Assembly: GCA_963457665.1 (NCBI GenBank)
Contig: OY735228.1
Span: forward strand, 1,021,352-1,085,351
Reading direction: 5' to 3'
From: Thysanoteuthis rhombus
Lineage: Eukaryota > Mollusca > Cephalopoda > Oegopsida > Thysanoteuthidae
Length of the DNA: 64,000 nt
The position numbers were made by a program, and so were the translations under genes. This document shows positions 1 through 11,480 of this stretch, in pieces; within the stretch, counting starts at the first letter, position 1; every line of letters begins with the position of its first letter. The notes beneath the pieces were generated by a model. It was not told the origin of the DNA. It saw only the letters and a list, made by a program, of their open reading frames with translations, and made no database searches.

Positions 1-1111
1 TTCAAAGTAAATGTCTCGATTACTCAAGAGATTTGATTTTCCAAAGAAAAGTTAGAAATAAGAACATTCTTAGAAGTTTTCCAAGTATCACCACAGAAAA
101 AATTGATGGATAGCATGTAGAATCTGGATTTTAGATTAACAATGTGATCAAATTTAATTTAATTTGATAAAACGGGTTTATTTATTAATAATATCAAGAT
201 TCTTTTTTTACTCTATTCAAGTTTTCCAGTGGGAAAATGCCAATGATCATATGAATAGAATTTAATCTGACCATATTCGAATCTATTTTATTCGATGGAG
301 TTTTTCTACATGACACTACGGTTGTTCAATTATTGACTGTGATAATGAGTTTAATTGAATTTTGATTTTGGTGTAACCTGAAAATTTTTAACTTTTGACT
401 TGAATCAATTTCAGAGTCCGGATTCTACATTTGATTGAAATTGATTTATTAGAGCCTTATCTTCAAATCATTCAATAGTTTTAGTTGTCAAGTTTCACAG
501 AATTCCTGTTAATCTTTATTAGTGGCATTAATTTAGTTGATAAACCAAATTCTTCCCTTTTGGAACCTTACAGTTTTGTTTTCAATTCTTTCTACCAGAT
601 AAGATGAAAATGCCATCATTCCTGAATCAATTTCTTCTTATCTGATGAAAATCAATAGAAGTAAAAGAATTTTTTTTATTTCAATCCAATATTTAAAAAT
701 GATTTTTCTTAGAAAAAAACCTGAAATTATAATTTATCTTTTAAAACTGTTTTTCCATAATTTTCTTTATTTCTGCATCCCTTTCTCCCTCTTATGTTGA
801 TTCATCTCACCCCTCACCCCTCATCTGATCAAAATGGCTATCATTCAATCTTTCAACAAAGTGATTTTTTTTTCTTTTTATCCCTCTTTATTGCACTTAT
901 TTTTGTCATAGAAAAATTAGTTTGTCTTACAAGGAAATCCAACGAATATCAGTGAATTGTTATAAGTTTATGAATGAAATCTACAGCCTGCCTGAAGAGC
1001 GAGTGTGCTAATCTTATATTTTGATACTTATTTTTATTATTAGATAAAGTATTGTAACCCATCGTAATAATTTTGTTTGCTTTTTACCTTTGTCTTAATT
1101 TTTTAGTTGCC

Positions 1112-1218
1112 TTTATTGCAATTACGACTCGGGTCATCATCTCTTCATTATTTTCTTTTCCAATCTGCAGTTTGCTCAGTACCGTAGAAATGACGACCCG
1201 AGTTGAAGTTGTGATAAA
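1112..1218. repeat. foldback (inverted-repeat) element
   Basis: Arms of about 30 bp sharing ACTCGGGTC / GACCCGAGT face each other across a short loop (about 1112-1143 and 1187-1218), with several mismatches. The flanking 1010-1110 segment, rich in ACAATACTT/AAGTATTGT-type words, recurs inverted at 18515-18625, so this belongs to a dispersed family, probably a MITE. Confidence 0.5.
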
Positions 1219-2411
1219 AACATTGAAAAATCAAGATGGATGTGAATAGTAGTCAAAATTGATATCTTGTGCAAATGCTATTTTGTAAATGTTTGTGTTG
1301 TTGCTTTTATACCCTACACTTCTTTAATGCCCCTTCACAAACATACATACTATTTTTCTTCATGGTATTTTTTGCCCAATTAGTCTATCCATGGCTTTGA
1401 GACTTCAGACCTGAGCCGCTTTCTTTCCTTGATGAAACTTTTGTTGCCTTCACCACCATCAGAAACTTTCATTTTTGCTCAACTAAATATCATCGATTAA
1501 AAGATTTAGATTTATTTGCAAAAATTGAAGCTGCACCTCATTGGAAGAAGAAATTAGAATTTTTTTATCGACTAATTTCGTCAACTAAAAGATATCAACA
1601 AGAGAAGAAAAAAACTATATGTGTTCTACAAATTCTAAGTCTTATCAGTCACAAATGTTGAATTATTTTTCAGTTTTTATTCATGTGGAAAATTGTATGA
1701 TTATAATAAAAGGCTTGGCAAAGAAATCTAAGCAAGGTAACTCGGTCGTTAAGTTTTGAAATTTGTTTCAGACACTGAAACCAATGATACCTTATGGGAT
1801 TACCATGGTGTAACTTCCTTTAGGATTTGATTGCATAATTTCCCATCAAAGTGATTTCTTTGAATGTCAGAGCGATGGAAAAATATGACTGCAGCAACTG
1901 CATCATTCATTCACTTTTGAAATTCTTTTGATTTCTATTGCAATAAAATCACTTGCAATTTCATTCCATTGGGAAATTCATCAAGTGATCTGGCCAAAAT
2001 GTGCAGTTTTAATTATGTTCATGTTTTGTACAAAATGCTGCCAGATAAAATGCTCACAAATTTGGTGAGGTATCCAATGTCCTCCTTCTGCAATCAGGCA
2101 ATTTTTTATCAAAATTTTCAGTCAATTTTCAAATTATCACACAAAGCAAGATTTCATCGTTTTCACTATTTCTGAACTGTCATTTTTTTATGTACAGTTT
2201 CTAATTTCTTGTTAGTTTTTGTTCTGTTAAAACAGAAAAGTATTTCTGATTAAATTTATTGTAAACCTTAATTTTTCATCAATACTCACAACTTGGTAGT
2301 CATAAGAGAATCTTCAAGACTGTTTAGTACACAAACAGTAACTCTTAAATTCATGTAAGAACATTTGAATGTTGATACTAAGAGGAATGACTACTGATCA
2401 AAGTTTACTCT

Positions 2412-2694
2412 CCCCCTTGCACTTTTAGGTGAATTTTTTAATCTAATTTCATAATTCTAACAAATTTTACTTCCTCTGCTAAAGAGTTCAAGTATCAATT
2501 TAGTAGGTATCAAGCAGTTAATGAAATTCATAGTTAACTATTAAATTCATAAACTGCTTGAAATAACTTTTAAACGTAGTAGATCTCATCAATGAATAGG
2601 ATTTTAAGAAATGGAACTGTTTCGTAGATTTATTTTTTTAATGTTTTTTTTTTTTGTTTTTGTATTCATCAAATTTCACCTAAAAGTACAAGGG
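2412..2694. repeat. MITE-like element with 20-bp terminal inverted repeats
   Basis: CCTTGCACTTTTAGGTGAA at 2415-2433 faces TTCACCTAAAAGTACAAGG at 2675-2693, a 19-bp inverted repeat with one mismatch. The interior holds a second palindrome (about 2511-2558, AAGCAGTT.. / ..AACTGCTT). The layout suggests a non-autonomous DNA transposon. No transposase is present. Confidence 0.55.
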
Positions 2695-2950
2695 AAGTGA
2701 AAAAGGAAAAGAAGTTATTCCCCTAGATTTAACATTTGGATTTTTGTTGTATGCAAGGGTTAAAATAGGGAATAAGCTTCAATCTTTATTCTTCCTTTTT
2801 CTATCGTCTAATTTCTTCTTTTCTAATCATCAACCTCTTCTTTTTCTTCAAATTCTGATCAACATTTAACGAGGCAAAAACTTTCTATCGTCCCTTTTTT
2901 CATTTTTTCCTCCTCTTGAAGCATGTGTTTCTTGTTTTTGTCTTTTTCAG

Positions 2951-4546
2951 TCCACAGCTAAAGGGTGGCTATACACCAAGCTCAGTCTACTCCACTGGCA
3001 CCCAGTACCGTAATCAGCGCTATCCCACGTTTAGCAGCCGCTCAGGACCTCCTCCTCCTGGAGGAGGAGGCGAATACCTTGCTTCCAGCAAATTTGATGG
3101 TAGCCATGACAGTGGCTTCAGTTCCGCTAACAACATGACTCAATTGCCGGCCAATCAACGCGGCTCGCAATATGAAAACGGTGATGAGGTGAAAACTCCC
3201 ACCAATCATCAGTATGAGAACCTGGAAACTGAATTTGAGCATCAAATGAAATTGAACCCGCAGCAGCATACGGACAACACTTACTATGGCGAGGAAGATC
3301 CATCGACCAACGTGTACACAACTAGAGGATCCAGCAATTACAACAATGTGCAACATTTGTTGCATCTGACTCCATCGAAGTATGGCAGCCAGAGAGAATC
3401 TGATGCCGAACACGTCGAAGTCCAAGACGATGGTTTGGTGACACCTCGCAATAGGACAGTGGATGCTGAGCCAGTGTACAGTCACTCTAGCTCTAGCTAT
3501 GAGCCCCTACCTGTACAATGGGGGGAGACGCAAATTACTGAACCTTCTCCGATTATTTACAGCCCGCACAAGTCTTTTGAGGATTTAGAAAATCGACCAA
3601 ACACACCAAGCACGGAACATTCCTATAGTCCACGTGTCTACGAATACCAATCTCCCAGTCGAGAGGTGCAGGTCATTCACCTAACTGGGAATCAACTGGT
3701 CAGTGAACAATGTCCGGAGATGGATCAACCACAACCCCCCACTTCCCCCATCCCCCCACATAGCCGAATAGTTACTACAATCACAAAAATCAAACCTCAG
3801 ATTGAAGTTTCGAAACCTTTTGAAACCTCGGACTTCTTTAAATACAGCGAGAAGCTTCGTCGTGCTCGCATGCTGGAAAACTATCAACGTCAATTAATTG
3901 GCGAAGAACGATTGTTGAATTTGTCCAAACTCAGCCAGCAAACCGATTCTTCCTCCGTGAACTCTTACTATAGTAGCTCGTATACAAGCGAGCATTCGAG
4001 CCCATCTTCTCCTGCCTTCTATCCTCGGATGCAGCAGCAGCAGCAGCAGCAGCAAGTGTCCCCTTCTTCCCCTTATATGGCTTACCATCATTCCCAAGTA
4101 CAGCATCACCACCCCCACCAATCTTCGACACCCACACCCCAACCGCAGCAGCAACAACAACCGCAAATACAGCAACCCCAGTCGGCACCTTCATCCCCTT
4201 TCCCACAATACTGGAGGGAGCATGTCGGGTCCGCTTTCCCTGTGCAGAGAAGCGTCACTCCTGTCTTGGGCGGTGGTAGTGCTATGTCTAGCATGAGTTC
4301 ACGAACCGTCACTTCTTCGTATCATCACTCAGTTAGTAGCAGCAGTAGTAGTAGTAGTCACATACAGTACTCGTCGGCACAAAGCGTGTCGCGGGTGTTT
4401 CGATCGCATCAGGTGCAGACCAGCCGACACGCCCAATATCAGCCACCCCAGCCGATGACTTGTGAGCCTGTTGCAGTGCGTGACATGCCCTCCCCAGGCT
4501 CTACCCCCGGCCCGGGGTCACCAGCCAATCTGTCGAACCTCACCAG
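2951..4546 (+). CDS. large internal exon of an unidentified scaffold-like protein
   Basis: A 1596-nt open exon bounded by a strong acceptor (TCTTTTTCAG at 2941-2950) and donor (CCAG|GTGAGC at 4547). It enters and leaves in the same phase: one base completes the incoming codon and AG is left over. The 532 residues are mostly low complexity and probably disordered: a Pro/Gly run near the start, many SP and TP sites and YENL/YEYQ tyrosine motifs, a poly-Gln run (CAG repeat near 4030-4055), His/Gln-rich stretches and a poly-Ser AGT run (4333-4357). The most conserved-looking part is about residues 285-345 of the exon (KPFETSDFFKYSEKLRRAR), basic and perhaps helical. It could be the tail of a FERM/junctional scaffold of the FRMD4 type, but that rests on weak recall. 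If the intron is retained, translation stops at once (TGA at 4548). Confidence 0.85.
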
Positions 4547-5402
4547 GTGAGCCAAGGGCAACAACAAATGCGAGGGCAAATGTGCTTGGTCCTGCTCAGC
4601 CTGTTTTTTTCACACCAACAGAAAAAAAAACAAACAAACAACAAAAAAAAACACCAAATCAAAAAAAGCCCTCCCTCCCCTTTTCACAATTGGACACAGG
4701 TCAAAGGTCAATTCTTACTGACAACTGCGTGTGCGGCCATTTTGCATTTTCCACTTTTTCTTTTCTTTTTTCCTTTTTTTTTCTTTCTTTTTTTAAATGT
4801 TCTTTTGTTTTTTGTTTTGTTTTTATCTGGACATCTTGCTTTTTTTTCCTTTCATTCATTCATTCATTCATTTGTTTTTTCTTTCTTTGATCTTTTTTTC
4901 TTTATTTTTCTATATTTTCTCAGAATTGAGAAAAAAATGAAATCTTTTAAATAAAAGACAGTAGTTCAAACAGACTGTGCAATAAAATGATTGAATGATG
5001 ATGATGATGATAATAACGGACTCTCTCTCTCTCCAATTTCCACTGGTGTCCTTTGGAGAAAAACAAAAACACCTTTTTTCTGTTTGGAAGTTTTGAAAAA
5101 TGCAACTTTTGAATTCATGCCAAAATATGAAGATCAAATATCCTTAATTAAAATGTTGATCTAAAAATATTCCTGTATTCAGCATTTTTTATATTCATTG
5201 AGCTCTCGATTCATTTTTTCTTTTTTTTTTTTATCTCGATCCACATCTCTACATAAGCCCACACACACACACACACACACTTTCATTTTGTTCCCTCTCT
5301 CCATAACCTTCCTAAGTGCAGCTTGGTATCCAGTGTTGTAGATGTTGATGAATACTTATGAACGACGGTTTTGTTTTTTCTTGCTTTCACACACTGCATG
5401 CA

Positions 5403-5645
5403 GGGTTGTCAGATTGGGCCACAACAAGAGATGATCGAAGCTCTATCCCTGAGACTCGCTTAACACAGGCTTTAGAATAGCGTCAATTTTGGAAATATGT
5501 AGTGGTGGAAATTCAATAGGAGCCTCTTAAGGCAATCATAGAACTTCTGCCTCCAGACTCTATTCATTGCTATTCCAATGCTGTCTTGGGTAAGTTTCAG
5601 AAATATAGCTTGGATTATCTCCCCTTGTAGCCCAATCTGCCAACC
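5403..5645. repeat. MITE-like element with ~40-bp terminal inverted repeats
   Basis: The left arm (5403-5450, containing GTCAGATTGGGCCACAA) and right arm (5604-5645, containing TTGTAGCCCAATCTGCCAA) are inverted copies with mismatches. A related single arm occurs at 52328-52393, in the same relative orientation as the right arm. The interior has no ORF. Confidence 0.6.
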
Positions 5646-6307
5646 TTGACTGCATGTATCAATTGGAATTTGAACCACTATAGATTCGGTAGGTTTTTGC
5701 AAGCATCACATTTTCTTCAGGGCATCTAGATGTATATAGAATTGTCAGGAATTGAAATCTATCTTCAATTTTGGAAAGAAATGGATTTTGAAGACAGAAT
5801 TCAAATTTTTACATAATCTTTTTTTAAAGAAAAGAAAAGCTTAATCCTAATTTTTTTATTGGGAATGTTTCTTTTAGAAGAAAAAGCACCTTCGTTTTTT
5901 CTTGGGGGGGGGGGGTCTGGCTTTTTTTTTTCTCGTAGCTTTTCATTGGAATTGAGGGTTTGCTTGGTTTTTGTCTTTCATTTGTTGTGATTCTAGAAAA
6001 TTCATTCTTTTTCTAAAGTTTTTTCTGATGATTAAAGTCTCTTGAAATATCAATCCTTAGAGATGTTGGATGAAAACACACTGCCCCCCAGGCCCCAAAT
6101 ATAGATATACTTAGTTCATCTGCTGCATTTCTACTGACCCATCTCATTAAATGTTGGAAAGGGCCCCTCAAGGAGCCAAGCTCCCAGGTCCCAAAATCTC
6201 TAGTTACGCTTCTGGGTCTGGTGCTTTGAGAAATTGGAGCCATTCTTGGAATCACACCAGCCTTTTTGAAGTGTCTTCAAATCCCAATACATGATGAATT
6301 CTTTTTG

Positions 6308-6467
6308 ACTATCCTCATCTTTGTTGTTTTTCTTTACTCTTACAGCATTTCAGCAGATCCATTTTCTAGCTTTGAGTTTTGACATTTGACTTAATTCCAC
6401 CTGAAGAAGGCCAGAGAATGAACTGGCTGAAACCTTGTTTAAAAACAACAACAAAGAGTATGATAGT
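6308..6467. repeat. short inverted-repeat element with hammerhead-ribozyme-like core
   Basis: The outer arms (about 6308-6331 and 6441-6467, CCTCATCTTTGTTGTTTTT type) are inverted. Between them CTGAAGA at 6401-6407, a GGCCAG/CTGGCT hairpin (6409-6428) and GAAAC at 6429-6433 match the conserved order of a hammerhead core (CUGANGA, stem II, GAAA). This arrangement is known from Penelope-like retroelement terminal repeats. The cleavage site and stems I and III were not resolved. Confidence 0.45.
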
Positions 6468-8312
6468 TGAAATATGTATTGACTCTCAACAACAATTCAT
6501 TTCAAAATCCCAGACAAAAATTGCCTAAAAATCTGTTCAGTTTCAAAATTTTGAGTAAAATAAGAATTTATTTGTCCTCAGGAACTATTTTGTATGACAT
6601 GAAAAACAGTTGCTTACTGATAAGTCTCAATTGAAATACTGTAAATTTCACAAAGACTTGGATTCATATTTTTTTTAAAGTCTCTAAGTTCTGAAAGGAA
6701 TAGGAACATATATCACTATTTCTTTAAACCCAACTTACTTTGAGGCTGCCTTTAATAACCATTTAGCTTGATATCAAGTTATTTTCTCCAAAATTTATGA
6801 TTTGATTATTTTCAAATAAATGATCTCAACTACTCTATAATCAGCATTTAATATACGTAGAGTTATCACCCTTGAGAAATCAGACCATTACAATATAGAT
6901 AAGCATGAACGCTGACTCCGCACTATTATTATTACTGTTGCAAATTATACTGGAAATTGCTTCATTCTTCAAGTAAAAGCATTTAATTGGTATTGCACTA
7001 ACAAAAATCTTGCTACTTTGTGCCATTTCTACTGTGTTATGGTAACAAATTTGAAAACATACAGAAATCGGATCGTTTTGATAGACGTGTGATGTTTTCT
7101 TATGCCAGTTATTATCTGAAATCCCTTTGAGAGACCCGAGTTGGTAGACAGTGTTATTTATTTAGAAGTTCTTATCTTCAAAAGGCCTTCTCGATCCTTG
7201 TCAATTCAAAATGCCTTCAAGTGATGAAGAAACCTTTCTGCATTTAATTTCTCATCATTTGGGGGTTTTGTTGTTCCAGTTATTTCACTTCTAGACTCCA
7301 ATCGATCTTTTGCTTCTAATTATTGGATCGGGGTGGGGGGGTTCTTCCCTTATTTTAGAATTTGATGATTGTTCATCTGATAATGAACACCAAGCTATAA
7401 GATCTTTTACTACTTATTTTGATTATGGAATGAAATATTGCAAACCTACATTTTATTGATTCTGACTACATTTTTCCTTTGCTCTAATCATTTAGCTGTT
7501 TTAATCACACCTCAACTTCAGCCATCATTCTATGGTAGTGAACAAACAAAAACTTGACTAATCTTCTTTCTGTTATCATTTTCCCAATCAAAGACTCATC
7601 TCAACCTGTCAAGCTAAAAATTAAACCAACTCTCATTAACGTTTCTGATTTTCCTTTGGCTCATATATTCACTTATCAATTTTTGATGATGTTTCTATTT
7701 TATTTTCTCTCGTCTTTGTTGCCATGGAAATTGATGAGGACTCCTTGTTTGATATTTGAGCATTTTACGGATTGTTTCTCTCTCACCTATTTTTAAAAAA
7801 TTGCTTCAGACCAAAAATACTTTTGAATTACATTAATTTCATCCGTCCAACCACAAGTTTCCATTCATTCGTTTCCTTATAGCCATAATCTGCCAGTTTT
7901 CAACTAATTTTTCTTGTCTTTGCTCGTTTACCACAACATTCAGTCACGCTTCTAAGCTTTTTTTCTGTCCTTATTTTTCAATCTGTTCTCTTTATTTTGC
8001 TTTCCTTTCAAATTCTGCCTTGTCATCCATGTCGTCTCTCTTCTTGCCGTGGAACGAGTCCCTCTTGAATTCTAGACGTTGTAAGTGTTCATCGAGATTT
8101 GCTGCACTCGGAGACAAAGTCCAACTCGAGAAAGTCACGAGGATAAAACAACCAAATCCAAAGAGGCACCATCGACTTAACCTCTGACCTCTGCACACAC
8201 ACACACGCATGCACTTCTAAAATCTCATCTTCATCTCATTTCATCCATTGCCAAAATATTTGCTGCCACCTTTTTCTGACTCTTTTTCTTCCGAGCATTC
8301 TTTCGTCTTATA

Positions 8313-9471
8313 TTGGTCAAGTCAAAAAGGTAAGGTAACTCCTGCTACTATAAGGGGCCGATTCTGTGGTCTCATTCAAAATGTGTCCTTCTGGCTAAGA
8401 ACACATTGTATCTGTTCTCATCAGCTAAATATCTGAGGCATCCCTGATCTGGGGATATTGATATTCAAATGATTGGCACTACAATAGTAGAATGGTTCCT
8501 CACACTGAATCCCAATCTTTCACGTGTGGTTCACTTAGGAATGAATTAATGAATAAATAACCACTTGATTGTCAGTTGGAGATCTTATTCTTAAAATAGA
8601 TAAAATTACATTGTTTCTTCTTTGACTTTATTCGCACTACTGTAGGGGCGTATCAGTTAAGCTAATAAGAACAGATACTACACTTAAATCTTAGCCATAG
8701 GTAGAGAATCATAGAATGGACCCTGTAAACCACATGATATAGTAGTAATAATAACTGATCCTTATTCTTTTATGAAAATGCTCCGAATACATGACATCAA
8801 TTTGAAGCAACCAGGTATGTCTGCCACAGTCATTAGCCTTTACATTACTTTTATTTACGAAGTAAATGATAAAATGGAATTCTTTCCTAAGTTCCATTCA
8901 TGTCAGTGAAAGCATCTTGATCGAGTTCGTGTTTTGATGGCATTTCTAAATCCCTCGTTTCTGTTTTCATTGATTTTTCTTTTGCAATAAATTTGATGAA
9001 GAAATTCTGTTCCTTGTAAATAAAAATGATGTAAAAGCAAATGACCACAGCAGAACTACCTTTAGTCATTTCTTCATTGTTATTTGTTTGAAGCATTTTC
9101 ACTAAAGACTAATAATCAGTTATCTCACCCAGGTTGGCTGTTTGCTATTCTCTAAGATCAACATTGAGCAAATTTGGTACAGAACAAAGATATTTGGTTC
9201 CAAAAATAGAGATTTGGTACTGAAGGAAAATTTACCAAAGATAACAATCCCTTACAGGCAAATGATATAAGACGTAAATATTCATGAACAATAGATGAAA
9301 AAAAATGTCTTCTAACCCTTTTTTCCTGCTAACTTTGTCTTATTATGGATATTAAGTTATTTGATTCTTTTGGTACTGAAGCTATCTAATTTGGTCCCAA
9401 GTCCATCGAAATTTGGTCTTTTATGGCAAAAAATATGTAGCCACCCGGACTTACCTTTTTGACTTGACCAA
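8313..9471. mobile_element. 1.16-kb element with 22-bp perfect terminal inverted repeats
   Basis: TTGGTCAAGTCAAAAAGGTA(AG) at 8313-8334 is the exact reverse complement of 9450-9471. The interior has repeated TTTGGTACTGAA-like words but no transposase-like ORF. I read it as a non-autonomous DNA transposon. No clear target-site duplication is visible. Confidence 0.6.
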
Positions 9472-11213
9472 CAACCAATGAAATCTTTTTTTTTTTTGCT
9501 TTTTTTTGCTTTGTATTCCTAACAAACTTGATTTGCTTCTTTTTGTGTGTGTAACGTTTGCTAGTGCTTGTCTTTTGTGCTGCATGTAAGATGAATTTAT
9601 TGACTAACCCTGCCTCACCCCCCTACCTCAATTCCCTTCCCAAGCACTATTGCAAGTGATCCTCCTAACCAGCTTGTTTGAGTGGAAGGGGATTATCCCA
9701 CCCACCCCTTCTCCCTCCTGAGGGGGTCGGCTGGGGGGGTCCCCCACTCTGCACTTGTTTTTGTGTCATAGATGAGTCAGGACCAAGTGACATTCGCCTT
9801 TGCATGTGACAATGACCTGTGAAATTTGATTATAACCCCCCTTTCACCCTTCATTTTTTTTTTCCCCTCTGCATGTTGCAGGCTGTGTTTTTTTATTTAA
9901 GGCTCAATTACTGTTGTTGTCTGTTCCTGTTTTTTCCATTTGAACAAAATTGTTTTAATCTCCTTCTCAGCGTCTCTTTCTTTGCTCCTTTTTTCCTTTC
10001 CTTGCTTATTTTCTCTTTTGTTTTTCTTTCTTTCAGGTCCGCAACTTTGTGAAAAAAATATTTAGCAAAATAAACTGAAATAGTTGACCTGTACAAACTT
10101 TAGGGCTATGCTCGGCTGGGATATCCATTTCAATCCTATTAATCTCAAACTATGGTCTTGGCAGTGAATTTCTGAATGGTTTTGTAATTAGAAAATTAAG
10201 GCCTCAATTAAAACCATTTTGCATTTTGCCAAAATCTTGTAGAGTGTTCTTGCTAATTAAAACAATGCTTTAAAGTGAGCACTCTATCTAAAATCTATAT
10301 ACAGCAGTCAGCCTTTATATTGCTGGTGTTACAACCACATTAAAACTGAATTGCGTGTAATCAAGTCAATTCAAGTTCATTGGTGAACAAAGATCCTGTT
10401 TTCAGCAAAAATCAAAGAAATTACGTTTGAAACAATTTATAATTATGTTAATTGACTGTAAATTGAAGAAATTTAATATTCCAGTTGTATGTAGTCATTT
10501 GATGAAATTGAGTTTTTATTTGTTGTTTTCTAGATGATGAGTGGACAATTATAGATATTGGTAATAATTCAGGGTCTGCCTTATATCACCAACAGTGCTA
10601 TATCAGAGGGGGGGGTGTCTGAATGAATTGAAGAAAATTTAACAACTTGAAATCCTTTTGAAGGATGCAGTGGTTTCTCCTTGTTAATCAAAATGATTTT
10701 GAAAGACTAGGGAGACTATGGCACTTTTTTCAATCCAAAATGTTTGTAGAAAAAAATGGCTATTTCTAGTTGATCAGTCTAATATCAGGATTTTGAGGTT
10801 TTGTGAATTTAATATTTTTTGGAAATGTAAGAAAAAAAAATATAGAAATAGATTTGGTTCAGGCTTGAAAATTTTCAGACAATCACAAAGAGGAAGAGGA
10901 AAAAAGTTATCTTAAATATTTAACATTTTCATAATGTGGGACAAAGGAAAAATAGTCAAGGATTTTCCCATTAAAAACTTACAACACACAGCATCTTGTG
11001 ATGATGTGTTGTATCAGGGGTAAAAAAAAACGTCTTACTTTCCAGCTTTTAGTCCCAATAGCTTTGAGATGGGAAACAAAATAGAAGACAAAACAATAAA
11101 TTATAAAAATGAAAATAATTTTTTAGTTCCAGCGTTGTTGGACGTTTATTTAAAAAATTATTCTTTATTATGAGTGAGCATATATAAATCCATGTTTGTT
11201 TTAAATTTTATTC

Positions 11214-11251
<38 letters not shown>

Positions 11252-11480
11252 AACTGTATATTTTGGCCAATAAGGCAACCCATGGAGCATCCCCCAAAAC
11301 ACCACCACAAAATAGGATCGTCCTGTAGGCAAGGTATGAAAACAATGACTAAACAGTGAGCTAAAACCCTGATATTGAGGTCTTCTCTACTCTAAAGGTT
11401 GCCTCATATGCCAAAATATATGGTGTTTATGTATGTGTCTGTATGTATATGTAATTATATATATATATATATATATAATG
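11214..11480. repeat. inverted-repeat element between TA/TG microsatellites
   Basis: A (TA)n(TG)n run at about 11214-11250 is followed by TATATTTTGGCCAATAAGGC (from 11257). Its inverted copy GCCTCATATGCCAAAATATA lies at 11401-11420, then GT- and TA-rich sequence to about 11480. The roughly 24-bp arms have three mismatches. It looks like a MITE set in, or carrying, simple repeats. Confidence 0.5.

Larger units (their letters stand above)
1..2950. other. intron of the first gene, with foldback repeats
   Basis: This AT-rich stretch lies upstream of the acceptor at 2949-2950 and shows no convincing exon; the only ORF over 60 codons (1969-2175) has no flanking splice signals or recognisable motif. 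It holds two foldback elements (about 1112-1218 and 2412-2694), listed separately. The polypyrimidine tract before 2951 is strong. I read the stretch as part of an intron whose 5' exon lies outside the window. Confidence 0.6.

Noticed and set aside
3042..4312. Several antisense ORFs across the first gene's large exon
   Set aside because: They are shadows of a GC-richer coding exon; translations are Cys/Leu/Ala runs from the complement of CAG and AGT repeats, and no splice or start context supports them.
4462..4954. ORFs extending past the donor at 4547
   Set aside because: Their distal part is poly-Phe/Lys sequence from intronic T- and A-runs; the clear donor GTGAGC explains the end of coding.
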